This document shows positions 23,146-34,770 of a stretch of DNA of 64,000 bases, piece by piece. The DNA is taken from positions 434,001 through 498,000 of the forward strand of contig NC_031672.1 of NCBI RefSeq assembly GCF_001640025.1, given 5' to 3'. Numbering within the stretch: the stretch's first letter is position 1; each line of letters starts with the position of its first letter. The translations under genes and the position numbers were made by a program. The stretch is from Sugiyamaella lignohabitans (Eukaryota > Ascomycota > Dipodascomycetes > Dipodascales > Trichomonascaceae). Below the pieces are notes generated by a model, which was not told where the DNA came from, did no database searches, and saw only the letters and a list, made by a program, of their open reading frames with translations.

Positions 23146-23157
23146 CTTATATATATT
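23146..23157 (-). promoter_or_regulatory. TATA box of the small CaaX gene
   Basis: On the minus strand AATATATATAAG, 66-77 bp before the ATG at 23080, with a short CA-rich leader between. It fits a strong core promoter. Confidence 0.6.
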
Positions 23158-23980
23158 TTTTCCGGTTCATGATACTATGATACTTGTAGTTCTGAATGAC
23201 CAGCTTTCTATTATATGAACAAATGGGGAAAATAAGTGGCTCGTGAGTAGTGAAGATTCGAGGACTTTTGTATTATTTAGACAAAATCGGTATCTGTATC
23301 GCCGATCTATGTCTCTTAATAAGTTAACCTGAAACTTAGATACATTCACATGGAAAGCTAGGATTAGTGAAGAATTTTTGAAGATAAGAGATTTTGAATA
23401 GATCGTATGAATTTGGATTGATTATCCATATATATAAACTCAGATTGACCATTGATTCTCTACAAATCTCAGCATATTGATCTAGAATGATGGTGTGTTG
23501 GGGGACAATTGGATTCAGTGGAAAATATGGATATTTCTTATAAATTATATTTCCAAATTAAAATTGACGGGCTATACTTTTATTTCAACTGTTGGTTTTA
23601 TTTTAGCAAAGAATGGCGCCAATAAATTCCAATTGGTCGGAAGGATAGACACGGTTGCATACGATTATGCATGGTTGATTCCCCCTGAATTTCCTAAATG
23701 GGGTGTATAATACAAGATTAAAATTCTGAAATTCATACACACGTTCCATTGCAACAATAAAATCCGCTTCAGCACTGGCACACTGATACCTTTCCAGTTT
23801 AAATGTATCAACTTGGATCCACTGGATCCCCCTATCTGGAACACAATACTCCCGTGAAACTTCCTATTGGAAGTTGTATCGGCTGCTGCCTCATTCTGTA
23901 AGTTCGTTTTATTCTACCCCGCTCACTCACAGTCACAAAGCTAAATAATTATCATGCATTCATATCTATTACATTACTAT
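23158..23980. other. Intergenic region, no gene seen
   Basis: About 820 bp upstream of the small CaaX gene and downstream of PET8. The open frames present lack protein-like composition. A GTAAGT at 23898 (plus strand) has no matching exon. Confidence 0.5.
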
Positions 23981-25023
23981 TTACAATGGCTCAGCATTAC
24001 TAGCCTGGGATGCTAAAAGCCAGGAGGTGGTGTCCTTTGCTGCTTCATAAACGCCAAGGAATATGGCTCCACCAGCGCTAATCCACATGGTCCTTGGACC
24101 AATACCTTTGAAAAAAGCAGAATACCCCTCATCTTTCAAAAGCTGTTTAGCAACTTGTAGTGCCGAGGCACGGGATTTTCGTAGCATGAGTCGAGTCTTA
24201 ATCACATCTAACGGTGTTGTAAGAGCTGCCGCAAACCCACCGGCTATCGAACCACATACAGCACCTTCACCTGGTGAAATTTTATCAACACCTAATGACA
24301 ATGCTCTTTGATGCTTTAAATACTCATATAATGGGAATTGTAGCATGGTGAATGGAATCTCTCTCATGATAGTTGTACCCCATCCACGATATAAACCTCT
24401 CCAAATACCCTCTCCATACTTGTTCGTCAAAATCGATTTCAATGCTTGTAAAGATGTAGCTTCTTGAGAAGTTTGCACTCTTTGCTTTACAACTTCTGCT
24501 GGTACTCTAACTGAACAAGCCGCAACTTCTCCTACTGAGGCGGCCAACATATGAACTAAGCCATGCGCCAACGTCTCATTTTCAATTTTCGAGGTCATAA
24601 TAGGAGTCAAATACTTCTTAGATGATTCATATGAAAGAAAGAATAAGCTGGCTCCTGGAGCTGACGCAACAACGGCACTTCCTAGACCACGGTACATTCC
24701 GTGCCAACCTCCATTAGCGAAGAATCCACCTTTAGCCTGTAACCTCGTTTTCAATGTGTCAATTGGAAAAAAGAACAGATCTGTGCTTGTGCCAGCCATG
24801 GCACCACTCTGTACACGTTAGTACCTATTAGTATCTACATACTGTAAAGCTCGCTATCATCAGACTAAGAATAAGAACTATTTTCGTAAGAATTGCCAAC
24901 AACTATTGAACGCCCATAGTTTTAATAGTCACATTCATGTCAATGAAATGTGTGACAATTCCTTCTACCCATCACACTTACCACTAGAGAGACCAGCACC
25001 AGATTGCTACTGTCACTTGTCAT
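23981..25023 (-). CDS. PET8: Mitochondrial S-adenosylmethionine carrier, two exons
   Basis: Exon 1 is 25023-24982 (14 codons), the intron 24981-24809 (173 bases; GTAAGT, TACTAAC, GTGTACAG), exon 2 24808-23981; 289 residues (yeast Pet8/Sam5 is 284). The junction restores the first helix as SLV-SGAMAGTSTDLFFFPID. Three carrier signatures are present: PIDTLKTRLQ, PAEVVKQRVQ and PLDVIKTRLM. GGFFANGGWHGMYRGLGSAV is almost as in Pet8. The protein imports SAM across the inner membrane for mitochondrial methylation, biotin and lipoate synthesis. It diverges from NFS1, another mitochondrial gene. Confidence 0.95.
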
Positions 25024-25770
25024 TTTATATTTTTCTTGCCAATGCCAGATCTAAGAACTGTTTATAAACGCTGTATCTCTTCAGCTTTTGGCTTGAGACC
25101 TCTTTTTAACGCTCTCGACGGTGACTGGTACCTGCTCCTGCAAAATCGATCCGCGTCCAAATGAGGAGAATAGTCATGCTGATCATTTGAGCTTTTACCA
25201 GCAAACAAATTTCTCTCCAGAGCTGCTCAAACTTATTTCTTTAATTGAAAAATACTCCGTTACTATAGCTCAGAAGTTTTTTTCTAGTAATAGATTGGTT
25301 AAAACTCGATCGTCGGATTCAACCTACACGGAACTTCAACATCGGTTCCGGCCCGAGTCCGGCTATTAGATCACAGGAGCCGTGTAATGGGTAAGGGCTG
25401 TAGACGATGTGTAATATGCGCGAAGTTAAGATGAGCGGCATGAGCAGCGTTGAAATTTGCCTCTTGAACCCGGACCTCTGACTGCTTTGTAAGTGCTCAC
25501 GAGGACTTGAATTTGGTGCCAAAAAAAAGGATTCAGAAAAAAGGATTTGAACTATTGGTTTAATCTGAGCCTGAGAACTCTGATAATCTGAATAAGAAAG
25601 ACAGAGTTGGATTTGAGTACTTTTGTTAAGTTCCTGATCTTTTGATAATTAGTCCCGGATCTTCCCTTCGGTGCTATTTTATCAGATCGAACAATTTGTG
25701 GTGAATAAATTGTTAATTTTTATTAACATTTGCCATTGCAAAATTTGTTTACAAAGAAGCTTGTGTTAAA
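25024..25770. other. Divergent promoter region PET8/NFS1
   Basis: 747 bp between two divergent mitochondrial genes. Short frames at 25121-25369 and 25319-25522 look random. No palindromic element. Confidence 0.55.
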
Positions 25771-27255
25771 ATGCTGAATATTACTAGACGGTCAGTAGCA
25801 AGCGTTGCTAGCATTGCCAATGCTGCTTCAACCCAGGCCAGAGCTGCTTCTATCGGTCACAGATACTCTTCTACATTGCCTTTAATCAAGGAAACAGTAT
25901 CCTCAAATCATGTGGCGGACGTTCTTTCATCTATTGCATCACGAACCGTTAATGCCCCCAGTGGACCTACTCCTGTTGCACCTGCTGGTTCATATGTTGA
26001 AGAGGCTTTAAAGGAGTCGAAACTTGTTGGTCAAAGTTCTCCAGGTACTGGAAGACCCATTTACCTCGATATGCAAGCTACTACACCTACTGATCCCCGT
26101 GTTCTGGATTACATGCTTCAATTTTACACCGGACAATATGGTAATCCTCACTCGCGTACTCACGCTTACGGTTGGGAAACTGATACTGCAGTCGAGACTG
26201 CTCGTAAGCATGTGGCCGATGTTATTGGTGCTGACGCCAAGGAGATTATTTTTACTTCTGGTGCTACTGAATCTAACAACATGTCTTTAAAGGGTGTTGC
26301 TAGATTCTACAAGAAGACAAAAAATCATATCATTACTACACAGACTGAACACAAGTGTGTTTTGGATTCGTGCAGGCATTTGCAAGACGAAGGATTTGAT
26401 GTTACATATTTGCCAGTTAAATCTAATGGTCTCATAGATTTGGAAGATCTTGAGAGGGCCATTCGTCCCGAGACTGCTATTGTATCTATTATGTTTGTCA
26501 ACAACGAAATCGGTGTTATCCAGCCAATGGAAGAGATTGGTCGTCTGTGTCGCAAGAACAAGGTTTTCTTCCATACCGATGCTGCTCAAGCCTTTGGTAA
26601 GATTCCTATCGATGTCAACAAGCTGAATATTGATCTCATGAGTATTTCGGGCCACAAGATTTATGGCCCTAAAGGCATTGGTGCTTGTTACGTCCGTAGA
26701 AGACCTCGTGTTCGTTTGGAGCCTATTATCAACGGTGGTGGTCAAGAGCGTGGTCTTCGTTCTGGTACTCTTGCTCCACCTCTTGTTGCTGGATTCGGTG
26801 AGGCTGCTCGTCTTATGATGTCCGAGATGGAATATGATTCTCAGCACATCCGTCGTTTGTCTAACAAGTTGACTTCGAATATTCTCCAACTCGAGCACAC
26901 CGTTCTTAACGGAGACAAGGACGCACATTATCCTGGATGTGTGAATATTTCTTTTGCTTATGTTGAGGGTGAATCCCTTCTTATGGCTCTTAACGACATT
27001 GCCCTTTCTTCTGGTTCCGCCTGTACTTCTGCTTCGCTTGAGCCTTCATATGTTCTACGTGCCCTTGGTGCTGATGACGCTCTTGCCCACTCGTCCATCC
27101 GTTTCGGTATTGGTCGTTTCACAACTGAAGCTGAGATTGACTACGTTCTCCAGACTGTTGTCAGCAAGGTCAACAAATTGCGTGAACTTTCTCCTCTCTG
27201 GGAAATGGTCCAAGAAGGTATCGATCTTGAAACCATTCAATGGTCCCAGCATTAA
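25771..27255 (+). CDS. NFS1: Mitochondrial cysteine desulfurase Nfs1
   Basis: 494 residues, as in yeast (497). The first about 35 residues are rich in Arg, Ala and Ser, a mitochondrial targeting sequence. The catalytic core begins [15 protein letters not shown] (about 97). ESNN and [10 protein letters not shown] bind [13 protein letters not shown] holds the Schiff-base lysine (Lys296), and [17 protein letters not shown] carries the persulfide cysteine (Cys418). The C-terminus [18 protein letters not shown] is the conserved IscU-binding tail. Nfs1 supplies sulfur for iron-sulfur clusters and tRNA thiolation with Isd11. Codon bias strengthens towards the 3' end. Confidence 0.98.
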   Translation: MLNITRRSVASVASIANAASTQARAASIGHRYSSTLPLIKETVSSNHVADVLSSIASRTVNAPSGPTPVAPAGSYVEEALKESKLVGQSSPGTGRPIYLDMQATTPTDPRVLDYMLQFYTGQYGNPHSRTHAYGWETDTAVETARKHVADVIGADAKEIIFTSGATESNNMSLKGVARFYKKTKNHIITTQTEHKCVLDSCRHLQDEGFDVTYLPVKSNGLIDLEDLERAIRPETAIVSIMFVNNEIGVIQPMEEIGRLCRKNKVFFHTDAAQAFGKIPIDVNKLNIDLMSISGHKIYGPKGIGACYVRRRPRVRLEPIINGGGQERGLRSGTLAPPLVAGFGEAARLMMSEMEYDSQHIRRLSNKLTSNILQLEHTVLNGDKDAHYPGCVNISFAYVEGESLLMALNDIALSSGSACTSASLEPSYVLRALGADDALAHSSIRFGIGRFTTEAEIDYVLQTVVSKVNKLRELSPLWEMVQEGIDLETIQWSQH

Positions 27256-27729
27256 CCCCAACTCCGATTAACTTTGCCACCTAGGTTGAGATATGTGTAA
27301 AATAAATAATTTATCGTCGTTCTATTTTATTGTCCTGCTTCCTTCACTTATTATATGTGTATCTTAGAGAAGCTGAATCAGAATGGTCCTTACATTACGT
27401 TCCTTAGTGAACCAAATATAGACAACTCAAATATAACCCATATTAGCCTTTAAAGTATGGTTTACAAACGGATCTGGTCATAGTAGATCACAATCGCAAG
27501 AGGCATTGGCCCCCCCACAATTGTCCTAGATCACGAGCTATTCCGTCTCGACTTCCCGTTCTTAGATACTGCGCTGATCTACAATGAGTTCATTGATAAG
27601 TTAGATTACCGGCTTATCTTGCATGAAACCACTAGCTTAATATATTAACCGCGCGCTAATTCGCATTTCGGTGCATATAAATGTAGAGCCATGCCCCTGA
27701 ATTAACCTGTCAGAAGTAATTTCGATATC
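27256..27729. other. Intergenic region NFS1/HPA3
   Basis: 474 bp, no gene. Includes the NFS1 3' region and a TATA-like ATATTAA near 27640 and ATATAAA near 27676 before the next gene. Confidence 0.55.
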
Positions 27730-28188
27730 ATGACTGTCACCATTCGACCCATTGAGCAATCTGATAAATCCCAGTATTCATCGCTATTCGCAGCTTACCT
27801 GGTCTTTTACAAAGCTCAATTGCCAGAGAAAATCTTGGAAAAGACTTGGGAACGGTTTTTTGACGATAAAGAGCCTGTCTATGCCGCAGTAGCATTCGAC
27901 GATGAGTCACCTGAAAAGCTAATTGGCTTTGTGACATATGTTTTTCACAGATCCACTTGGCAGTATAACGATGTGATCTACCTACACGATTTGTTTGTTG
28001 ACCCAGAGGTCAGATCTCGAGGTACTGGTCGGAAATTGATTGAATACGTCTATGGCGAGGCAGATAAGCACGAGGTTGCCAAGGTCTATTGGCATACTCA
28101 GATATTCAATCACAGAGCTCAATTATTGTATACCAAGGTTGGTGTCCGTGATGACTTTGTATCATACCAACGACCTGCAAAGAAATAG
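27730..28188 (+). CDS. HPA3: GNAT-family N-acetyltransferase, Hpa2/Hpa3-like
   Basis: 152 residues with a full GNAT fold: IRPIEQSDKSQYSSLF at the start, the beta4 strand GFVTYVFHRSTW, YLHDLFVDPEVRSRGTG with the acetyl-CoA pyrophosphate loop R-x-x-G-x-G, and a C-terminal YWHTQIFNHRAQLLYTKVG. This arrangement is that of yeast Hpa2/Hpa3 (156-179 residues), which acetylate histones, polyamines or D-amino acids. Which activity applies cannot be read from sequence. It is convergent with BFA1, 97 bp between stops. Confidence 0.8.
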   Translation: MTVTIRPIEQSDKSQYSSLFAAYLVFYKAQLPEKILEKTWERFFDDKEPVYAAVAFDDESPEKLIGFVTYVFHRSTWQYNDVIYLHDLFVDPEVRSRGTGRKLIEYVYGEADKHEVAKVYWHTQIFNHRAQLLYTKVGVRDDFVSYQRPAKK

Positions 28189-28285
28189 TGACGTTCACCT
28201 AACATGAGTGACACACACCACTACAAATCGGGGGAAATCATTAACATTAATTATTATTAAGTAATCATCTAATAAATAGCTTATA

Positions 28286-30847
28286 TCATCTCATTACCAT
28301 TGATCTGATTTCTTTGAGGAACTCACGGTCAATCTGTTCATTAGGAGAAAACCACCCTTTGGTTTTCCGAGCCCAACGGTCGTCTTCATGCTTCATTTTC
28401 TCTATAAACTTGGCGCTTAGGTTGAACTCATTTCCAACTGCAAAGTCCCCTCCAATGGAACTTGCGAGTTTCTCTGCAGCTGTGACAGCTGCGGATGCGA
28501 CCGCAGCATTATTATGATGCTTTCCGCCAATGGAGCTAGAAACTTCTAAATCATCCAATCCCTCGAATGGGTCGCTATGATCGTCCTTGATGTTGATCCA
28601 ACACAATCTGTCAGGATCAAACACCATATCTCCAACCACTTGTTGGCCCTTGTTGGAAATAAATGCAATAAGACCTGGCGTTTTAGGATTCACAGACTCA
28701 AACTTTTTCAGTTCAATATCATTTCCTTCCCACACAAGTTTTGTAGGATTAAAATGCATCCCATTTGACTCTTCAGATGCAATTGGGACTCCGAGATGAC
28801 GTATTAATCCTGGTCCTCTTCGTTTGGGACCCCTCTTCTTTTGAGAATTATCTTTTAGTAAGCTAGATTTTGTTGGTGACCGCACTGTCGATGGGTGTTG
28901 TTGATGTTGATGCTGAGGTGGCGTCTGATTTTGGTATTGAGGAGAGAACTGGGAATTTTGTACTGGATCTTTCTCTCTTAATTTCCTTGGTCGAAATTTC
29001 TCACGGAAAGTGTCTAGAGGCACATGCTTGACAGAGGTATTATTTACCGTACCAGAGTATAAATGCCCCTTAGACTTTGGAGTCGCTACAAACCTGCTTT
29101 CTGTTTCAAAATCAACATCCAAGTCGTCGAATTGGTCCAGTACATCTTGTTCGAAAGTTGGACCCCTTCGTGGCCTTACAAATTGTCTGCTGGCTTTAGA
29201 TTGTTCTTGAGGCTGCATAGTCAACATAGACTGGACAGGACGCAGTCGTTTTGGCTGAAATTGACCTGGTTTCATTGCTAAGGTTGATGTGGCATCGATG
29301 GTAAGATTTCCATAATCCTCATTCTCGAACATATCCTGATTCCTACTTGGCGGTCTGGGATTACTAGCTCGAATAAATTGCTTGGGAGGCGACCCGCTAG
29401 CCACATTACCAGAAACTCTTCGTTCTGTATGATGTGTAGGACGTGGTCTCTGAGGAGAAGTAGAACCAGCAATATTCGTTCCTCTTCCATTAGAGATCTT
29501 TTGATTGATTGGAGGCCGCAGCACTGGCATGGATTTTTTCACACGAACACTGCTATAATCAGGACCACCGGGAACAGCACCTATAGCCTTGAAATCAGCT
29601 ATTGATTGAGTTTCCCGAGGAGCTTTTTTCTGAGGAGATGTGCCCGTCCTTTGATTGGTAGCTTTAATAACCACATTTCTGTGCAGAGTTCCTTTAGTAG
29701 AGATAAAATCATCTCCTTGTTTCAGATCAAAGCCTTGTAATAAATCTTCATCCGGATCTTCAAAATCGACCAAGACTTGTTTATTAGTAATAGTATTGTC
29801 ATTGTCTCTGAAATTGGCTTTTATAGAATTCCCCGACCCATTGCTTCTTATAGTGTCATACTTTCTACCCTTGGCCAAAAGTTCTCGGTCACGTTCAGAT
29901 TCCAGCTCATTCTGATGACGTACCTCTTTTAATCTCTGTTGAAGAACACTGGGTTTATCGAACAAATCTCCGGCTTCCTTAGAAAATCCGAAGTCGTCAT
30001 CATCTTCCTCATTATCGGTATAACTTGTAGCAGAAGTGGTCAGCGAGTATGTTGACAGACGCGATTCAGTTCCGAATCCAAAGCTGTCGTCGAGGCTATC
30101 ATCCAAGGAACCAGGAACTTCCATTTGACGATTATTCTTGACACGTGTAAATCTGTCTGCCAAATTTTCTGTATCATCGAATATAATTTCATCATCATTA
30201 TCAAAGGAAATATTTTTCTTCCTATTTTTATTCTCCGTTTCGATTTGTTCTGGTGGTCTATAAAAGTCGCCCGATATTAGCATCCTACTATTTGATCTAG
30301 CGTTTGAGCTCACCCTGGGAACCGCCATAGAGTTACTACTGATCTTTCTGCCAGACGCTACTCGAATTGTTTGAATATCTTCACCATCCAAATCCATATC
30401 CATATCATCACGGAACGCACCGCCGTAATGTTCAGGGCCACTTGAAGCTGAGCTACCACTACCTCCAAGGCGCCGAACAGTGCCAGTAATAGTTCCAGTA
30501 ATTGTCGAATAGTCTATACTTGGCTTACGCGCTCCCTGAAGTTTCGCCAAATCAATCTTAGACATTTTTGTGGTTAGGTCGTCGAAATCATTCGAGAAAT
30601 CATCGTTTTCATCTGCTTCACTGAAACTTCTTAGGTTGCTGGGTCTGCTGGCGTGTCCTCGCAGGTTACTTGATCTGAGCGACTCGGAGTTTGAGGCTGA
30701 AAAAGCAGCATCAGTGGCTGAAGCAGGCATTTGATAGAATCCTTCCTGTGTTCCAGCTGATGATACCGAGGATATCAGGAAGTTCGATTCGTCAATGTCG
30801 GCGAACTCGTCGTCATCATCCCAGTTTTCGACGCCTTTGCTGGGCAT
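28286..30847 (-). CDS. BFA1: Bfa1/Byr4, subunit of the Bub2-Bfa1 GAP of the mitotic exit network
   Basis: 853 residues from the ATG at 30847 (MPSKGVENWDDDDEFADID); the frame is open for 25 codons upstream but these look like leader. Byr4 proteins likewise open with an acidic W-D-D motif. The centre is disordered and charged; RVKKSMPVLRPP (about 440) matches a conserved KKSMP motif of Bfa1. The C-terminal 200 residues include IRHLGVPIASEESNGMHFNP then KLVWEGNDIELKKFE and VVGDMVFDPDRLCWINI, the paired W-containing repeats needed for Bub2 and Tem1/Spg1 binding. The complex holds the small GTPase inactive at spindle poles until anaphase. Confidence 0.88.
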   Translation of the reverse strand: MPSKGVENWDDDDEFADIDESNFLISSVSSAGTQEGFYQMPASATDAAFSASNSESLRSSNLRGHASRPSNLRSFSEADENDDFSNDFDDLTTKMSKIDLAKLQGARKPSIDYSTITGTITGTVRRLGGSGSSASSGPEHYGGAFRDDMDMDLDGEDIQTIRVASGRKISSNSMAVPRVSSNARSNSRMLISGDFYRPPEQIETENKNRKKNISFDNDDEIIFDDTENLADRFTRVKNNRQMEVPGSLDDSLDDSFGFGTESRLSTYSLTTSATSYTDNEEDDDDFGFSKEAGDLFDKPSVLQQRLKEVRHQNELESERDRELLAKGRKYDTIRSNGSGNSIKANFRDNDNTITNKQVLVDFEDPDEDLLQGFDLKQGDDFISTKGTLHRNVVIKATNQRTGTSPQKKAPRETQSIADFKAIGAVPGGPDYSSVRVKKSMPVLRPPINQKISNGRGTNIAGSTSPQRPRPTHHTERRVSGNVASGSPPKQFIRASNPRPPSRNQDMFENEDYGNLTIDATSTLAMKPGQFQPKRLRPVQSMLTMQPQEQSKASRQFVRPRRGPTFEQDVLDQFDDLDVDFETESRFVATPKSKGHLYSGTVNNTSVKHVPLDTFREKFRPRKLREKDPVQNSQFSPQYQNQTPPQHQHQQHPSTVRSPTKSSLLKDNSQKKRGPKRRGPGLIRHLGVPIASEESNGMHFNPTKLVWEGNDIELKKFESVNPKTPGLIAFISNKGQQVVGDMVFDPDRLCWINIKDDHSDPFEGLDDLEVSSSIGGKHHNNAAVASAAVTAAEKLASSIGGDFAVGNEFNLSAKFIEKMKHEDDRWARKTKGWFSPNEQIDREFLKEIRSMVMR

Positions 30848-31169
30848 GTTGTCAAAGCGGTTGTCCGTCAGCAGAATAAAATAAACCGGTTGAAAAAATA
30901 AGACTTGAAAAGGTGGTCTCAAATCCTGGATACCCCAGTCTTTAAGTTAACTGCAAAGGGGTATTTAGAGAGAACTAACTCTTCGTTCCAAGTAATTGAT
31001 ATGGATGGTGAAGCTGCATATTCCGGATTCGTTAACATGTAAACAACTCTCGTAGAGCGTGCGGCTCAAATAGTGAGGCTCATCATCTTGTGGAGATATA
31101 ATTTGGTAAAATAATATCATTTAACAGTAAACTTGTATGTTACAAATAAATATCTAGTAATAGGGTGTC
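30848..31169. other. Upstream region of BFA1 / 3' region of kinesin-5
   Basis: 322 bp between two minus-strand genes. No further gene seen. Confidence 0.55.
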
Positions 31170-34100
31170 TTAAGAAACTGAGTTAATGTCAATGTCCAGT
31201 AGAGGTTCTCTAGGATTAGTATTCTCATCATAAGGTTGCTTGAGAAGCACGTCTCGGGCGAGTGTTTTAGGAAGCACCTTTAAATAACTATAAGCTTTTC
31301 GGTCTGGGATCATGTCATCTGGTACTAGTCGAGCTTGTAGGTTTTCTGTTGTGTAGACTTTGAGATCGCCGAGCTCTCTAAGTTGCTGGTCTTGTTGAAC
31401 TTGCCATATATCGTGATGGGCTCCGAGCTCTGTAGCTAAAGTTTCAGAGCAGTCTAGGATTTTTGATTCAAATGAACCAATATTAGTCTCGATATTTGTA
31501 AGCGATTCCCTCAACTCTGCTGACTGAGATTCTACAAGGCGTCCAAGGCTTTCATAACCAGTATGGTTTACTTGAACAAGCTTTTCTGCTAAAGGACCAA
31601 GTTCTGTAGCTGAATGCTGGGCCACCTCGATGTTTTGGGAGATATCATTCGCAACGCTCGCCTTAGTCTCTTTTGTCTGTTTATAAATCTGATGGGCAAA
31701 TGATTTAGAGCCATCTTTGACCTCCTTGAGTGATGATTTGATTCTTTCGTCATGACTTGCCAGTGCTTCTAGGGATTCTTTCTGACTATCCAAAAGGGGC
31801 ATAACATGGTTCGGGACGATATTACCTGCAACATTTCCAAGCTCAACAGCGATCTGTGAAAGTTGCTGTTTAGAAAGGTCGTGGTTAGCAGTGAGTCTTG
31901 ACTTCCGCTCCTCAGCAAGAATGTTGATCTTCGAAGTCAGATCCTGTAGAGCTGATTGTACTTGACCCACTAATAACTCTTGCTCTTTGGTTGTTGATGA
32001 AAGTTCCACCTCCAATAGAGAATACTGCTGTTCATTATATCTTGTAGTAACTCTCGTGATGTTGTTTGACAGCTTCTCCAATGTCTCTATTATCTCATCT
32101 ACCTGCTGTCTCTGACCATTTAACCGTTCGTTTGTAGTAGTCGTCGACTGAGACAGCTGTTCAGATATGCGATCAAAAAAGTCTTTTGTGTAATTGTACT
32201 GGTTTCGTACACTGCCGAGTACTACATCAAGATGATCTACAAGTGTAGCCTCAATGTTCTTAAGTTGCAGCGAGATGGAGGATTGAATCGTTTCTTTTAC
32301 TTTGTTAATCTCAGCAATGGCAACAGCAGTATCGTTTTCGCATTCAACTAGAGCGTGTTGCATGTTTCCACTGGCACCCTGTGAGCTGTTGGCAGTAGAC
32401 TGAATTGAACTTAAAACTTCTGTTAAGGTGGACTCCATTGTCTCAATAAGATCGGTCGCGGTCTTATGTAGCGACTTATTGTGGGCAGTAAAGTTGTCTC
32501 GGAATTCATAGGCACCTGTTTCAATGTCGTCAATTGCCTTGGATACTCTATCCTTTGCAGATACAATTACCAGTTCATTAGACTGACTTAATTCAACAGC
32601 AGAAGTCAGTTTGGAATGAAGATGGTCGAGGTCGTTTACCGTACTGGAGAGCTTGTTGACTAAATCGTTGCCTATGATATGGAGTTTGTTCTCAGTATCC
32701 TGGTGAGCCTGCCTAACTATCGTTTCCTGCTCAAGCTTCAGCTTACTAGCTGCGAGTTCTTCTTGAGCAAGCCTGAATTGATTTTGAAGTTGATCATACG
32801 CTCTTGATTTTTCGTCGATCTGATTTTGCATATCGGCTACTTGTTGGTCAAATGTGTCAGATCGCTCCTTGGCTGCTCTTAGTTGATGTTCTACTACATC
32901 GAGTCTCATTTTCTGCTCCTCAACTTGAATCCGTCTACTCTCACTCTCATCAACTAGGGTTTGATGTGACTCGGCTGACAAATAAACGCCATTCTTTTGT
33001 CGGCTGGACTGCAAGTCTTGCTTGAGCCGCTCAATTTCCATAACATATTCCATGAGATGGGTCTGCTTGGACATCGTTTGATTTGGCTGGGGCTTGTTTT
33101 TAATGTTTTTGGCACGACTGGCGTAATCCAAGGTACTAAGTGTTTCGTCTAGACTGACTTTTGCTGGACTAATGGTAGCAATAATGCATGTTTTTGTTCT
33201 ACCTCCCAAAGAATCTTGCAATATTCTAGTCAGTTTTGATTCTCGATAGGGAATATGAGGACTTCTGTCTACCAGGGCATTGATAACTCTACCAAGAGTG
33301 AGCAAACTCTGATTGATCATACCTGCTTCTCTGGCACGTTTGTTTTCGGCACCTGATCGGTTGATATTTTCAGATCCGGCAAGATCCACAAGATTGAGCT
33401 TTCCAATACGAACAAACTCTTGTCCGGTTAAATCTGAGATTTCCTTAATATGCACGGTGATAGTAAAAACACTGTGCGAACGACTTGACTGGTCGTTACA
33501 CCCAGTAGCAGCTACATGTCGACGAACTGATCCTAACCGTAATACTTCCATAGCCTCGTCTACAGTCTTGACAAAGGCTTCCTCCATGCCATGAATCACA
33601 ACTCCTTTTTTACTTGAATCATCGTAGATTTTTACCTTTTTGTCATCTTCTCCTTCAGCAGCAATGAGATCTCGTAGCTCTTCATTATATAACTCAATAT
33701 ATGAGAGTTTAATTGAATGCTCGAGTTTTCGCTTTTTTGACTCTGCAGTCAATGATTTAAATAAATTAAACAAGATCCTGGGAATAATTCCAGTATTCTC
33801 TTCGGGTCTACCTGAACTCTCAGACTTTCCAATGCTGTCTATATCGCCTGTCATTGTATATGTTTTACCAGTACCAGTTTGGCCATATGCGAAAACTGTG
33901 CAATTGAATCCTTGAAGCATCTCCTCTAGCGATTTATTGGCGACTTCTTCGTACACCATTTCCTGGTCGGCTTCAGGCCCAAAAACCCGATCAAAAGTAT
34001 ATGTCTTATTGCTGTACGTGTTTCCAGTTTGAAGAGTAATGTCCTTATTTTTCATTCCACCATTGGTTTTCACTACCACGCCCGAGTTTTCACTGATCTC

Positions 34101-34430
34101 CCTGGCATTCCGTCCTCGACAGCGAACATAGACACGAATGTTCGACTCACTCTCAGTAGAGCCACCTAAATTTTCAGATCGAATAGCAGCAGCATTTGAA
34201 TTCGGAAGCTCATTACGAATCATAGATTTCCGAATTTTGGGAGTACCATTGGTGACCATTGTCGAACGTACACCAGGACCACGATTCATTGCCAGCGAAG
34301 ATTTCTTACGCGGAGTGCGAATAGGTGAATCAGAACCGGCTGAACTAGTCAAAATGCCGGATGAAGACGACAAGGGCGACCTTGGTTTCATGTAATTGGG
34401 TATATCTTTGGATGCCTTGGGACTCGTCAT
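31170..34430 (-). CDS. CIN8: Kinesin-5 (BimC/Eg5/Cut7/Cin8) spindle motor
   Basis: 1086 residues. The motor domain (about 97-455) has the P-loop AYGQTGTGKTYTMTG (residues 181-195), switch I NDQSSRSHSVF, switch II LVDLAGSENINRSG, and SLGGRTKTCIIATISP. The neck linker DYASRAKNIKNKPQPNQ is the kinesin-5 form. A long coiled coil follows, and near the C-terminus comes a BimC box with NTNPREPLLDI. The N-terminal 95 residues are basic and Ser/Thr-Pro rich, with likely Cdk1 sites. Kinesin-5 tetramers push spindle poles apart. Only one kinesin-5 is seen in this window, so naming as CIN8 rather than KIP1 or cut7 is by convention. Confidence 0.93.
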   Translation of the reverse strand: MTSPKASKDIPNYMKPRSPLSSSSGILTSSAGSDSPIRTPRKKSSLAMNRGPGVRSTMVTNGTPKIRKSMIRNELPNSNAAAIRSENLGGSTESESNIRVYVRCRGRNAREISENSGVVVKTNGGMKNKDITLQTGNTYSNKTYTFDRVFGPEADQEMVYEEVANKSLEEMLQGFNCTVFAYGQTGTGKTYTMTGDIDSIGKSESSGRPEENTGIIPRILFNLFKSLTAESKKRKLEHSIKLSYIELYNEELRDLIAAEGEDDKKVKIYDDSSKKGVVIHGMEEAFVKTVDEAMEVLRLGSVRRHVAATGCNDQSSRSHSVFTITVHIKEISDLTGQEFVRIGKLNLVDLAGSENINRSGAENKRAREAGMINQSLLTLGRVINALVDRSPHIPYRESKLTRILQDSLGGRTKTCIIATISPAKVSLDETLSTLDYASRAKNIKNKPQPNQTMSKQTHLMEYVMEIERLKQDLQSSRQKNGVYLSAESHQTLVDESESRRIQVEEQKMRLDVVEHQLRAAKERSDTFDQQVADMQNQIDEKSRAYDQLQNQFRLAQEELAASKLKLEQETIVRQAHQDTENKLHIIGNDLVNKLSSTVNDLDHLHSKLTSAVELSQSNELVIVSAKDRVSKAIDDIETGAYEFRDNFTAHNKSLHKTATDLIETMESTLTEVLSSIQSTANSSQGASGNMQHALVECENDTAVAIAEINKVKETIQSSISLQLKNIEATLVDHLDVVLGSVRNQYNYTKDFFDRISEQLSQSTTTTNERLNGQRQQVDEIIETLEKLSNNITRVTTRYNEQQYSLLEVELSSTTKEQELLVGQVQSALQDLTSKINILAEERKSRLTANHDLSKQQLSQIAVELGNVAGNIVPNHVMPLLDSQKESLEALASHDERIKSSLKEVKDGSKSFAHQIYKQTKETKASVANDISQNIEVAQHSATELGPLAEKLVQVNHTGYESLGRLVESQSAELRESLTNIETNIGSFESKILDCSETLATELGAHHDIWQVQQDQQLRELGDLKVYTTENLQARLVPDDMIPDRKAYSYLKVLPKTLARDVLLKQPYDENTNPREPLLDIDINSVS

Positions 34431-34770
34431 TTTCGAAGAATGCTTCTACTGTTAGTCTCTATTAGGAATGCAACAAAAAATAAAAAAAAATACGTTTTGC
34501 TCACCTTATTTGTCTCTGGCTCTCTGATTTATAACTACACTCCTCTGCCAATTATTCTCAGGCTGTTCATAAAAAATAGGAGGCGATAGAGGATGAGACA
34601 GAGTTATCACGCGTAACAGATGTTTGGATGTTTATCAACGTCTATGCATTTTGTAAACAAACGTATGCAGGGATAACCGATGCGGCTGTGGCATTTGAAT
34701 ATCAATTTGATCTTGATCTGAAAAAGATAGAATAATTCATATCTCAACAGCTGTGTTAATAGTTAACGGA
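34431..34770. other. Divergent promoter, possible leader intron of kinesin-5
   Basis: 340 bp between divergent starts. On the minus strand GTGAGC at 34504 and a GACTAAC branch near 34451-34457 followed by an AG at 34449 or 34446 suggest a leader intron of about 58 bases just before the kinesin ATG. No upstream ATG would be joined in frame. Confidence 0.35.
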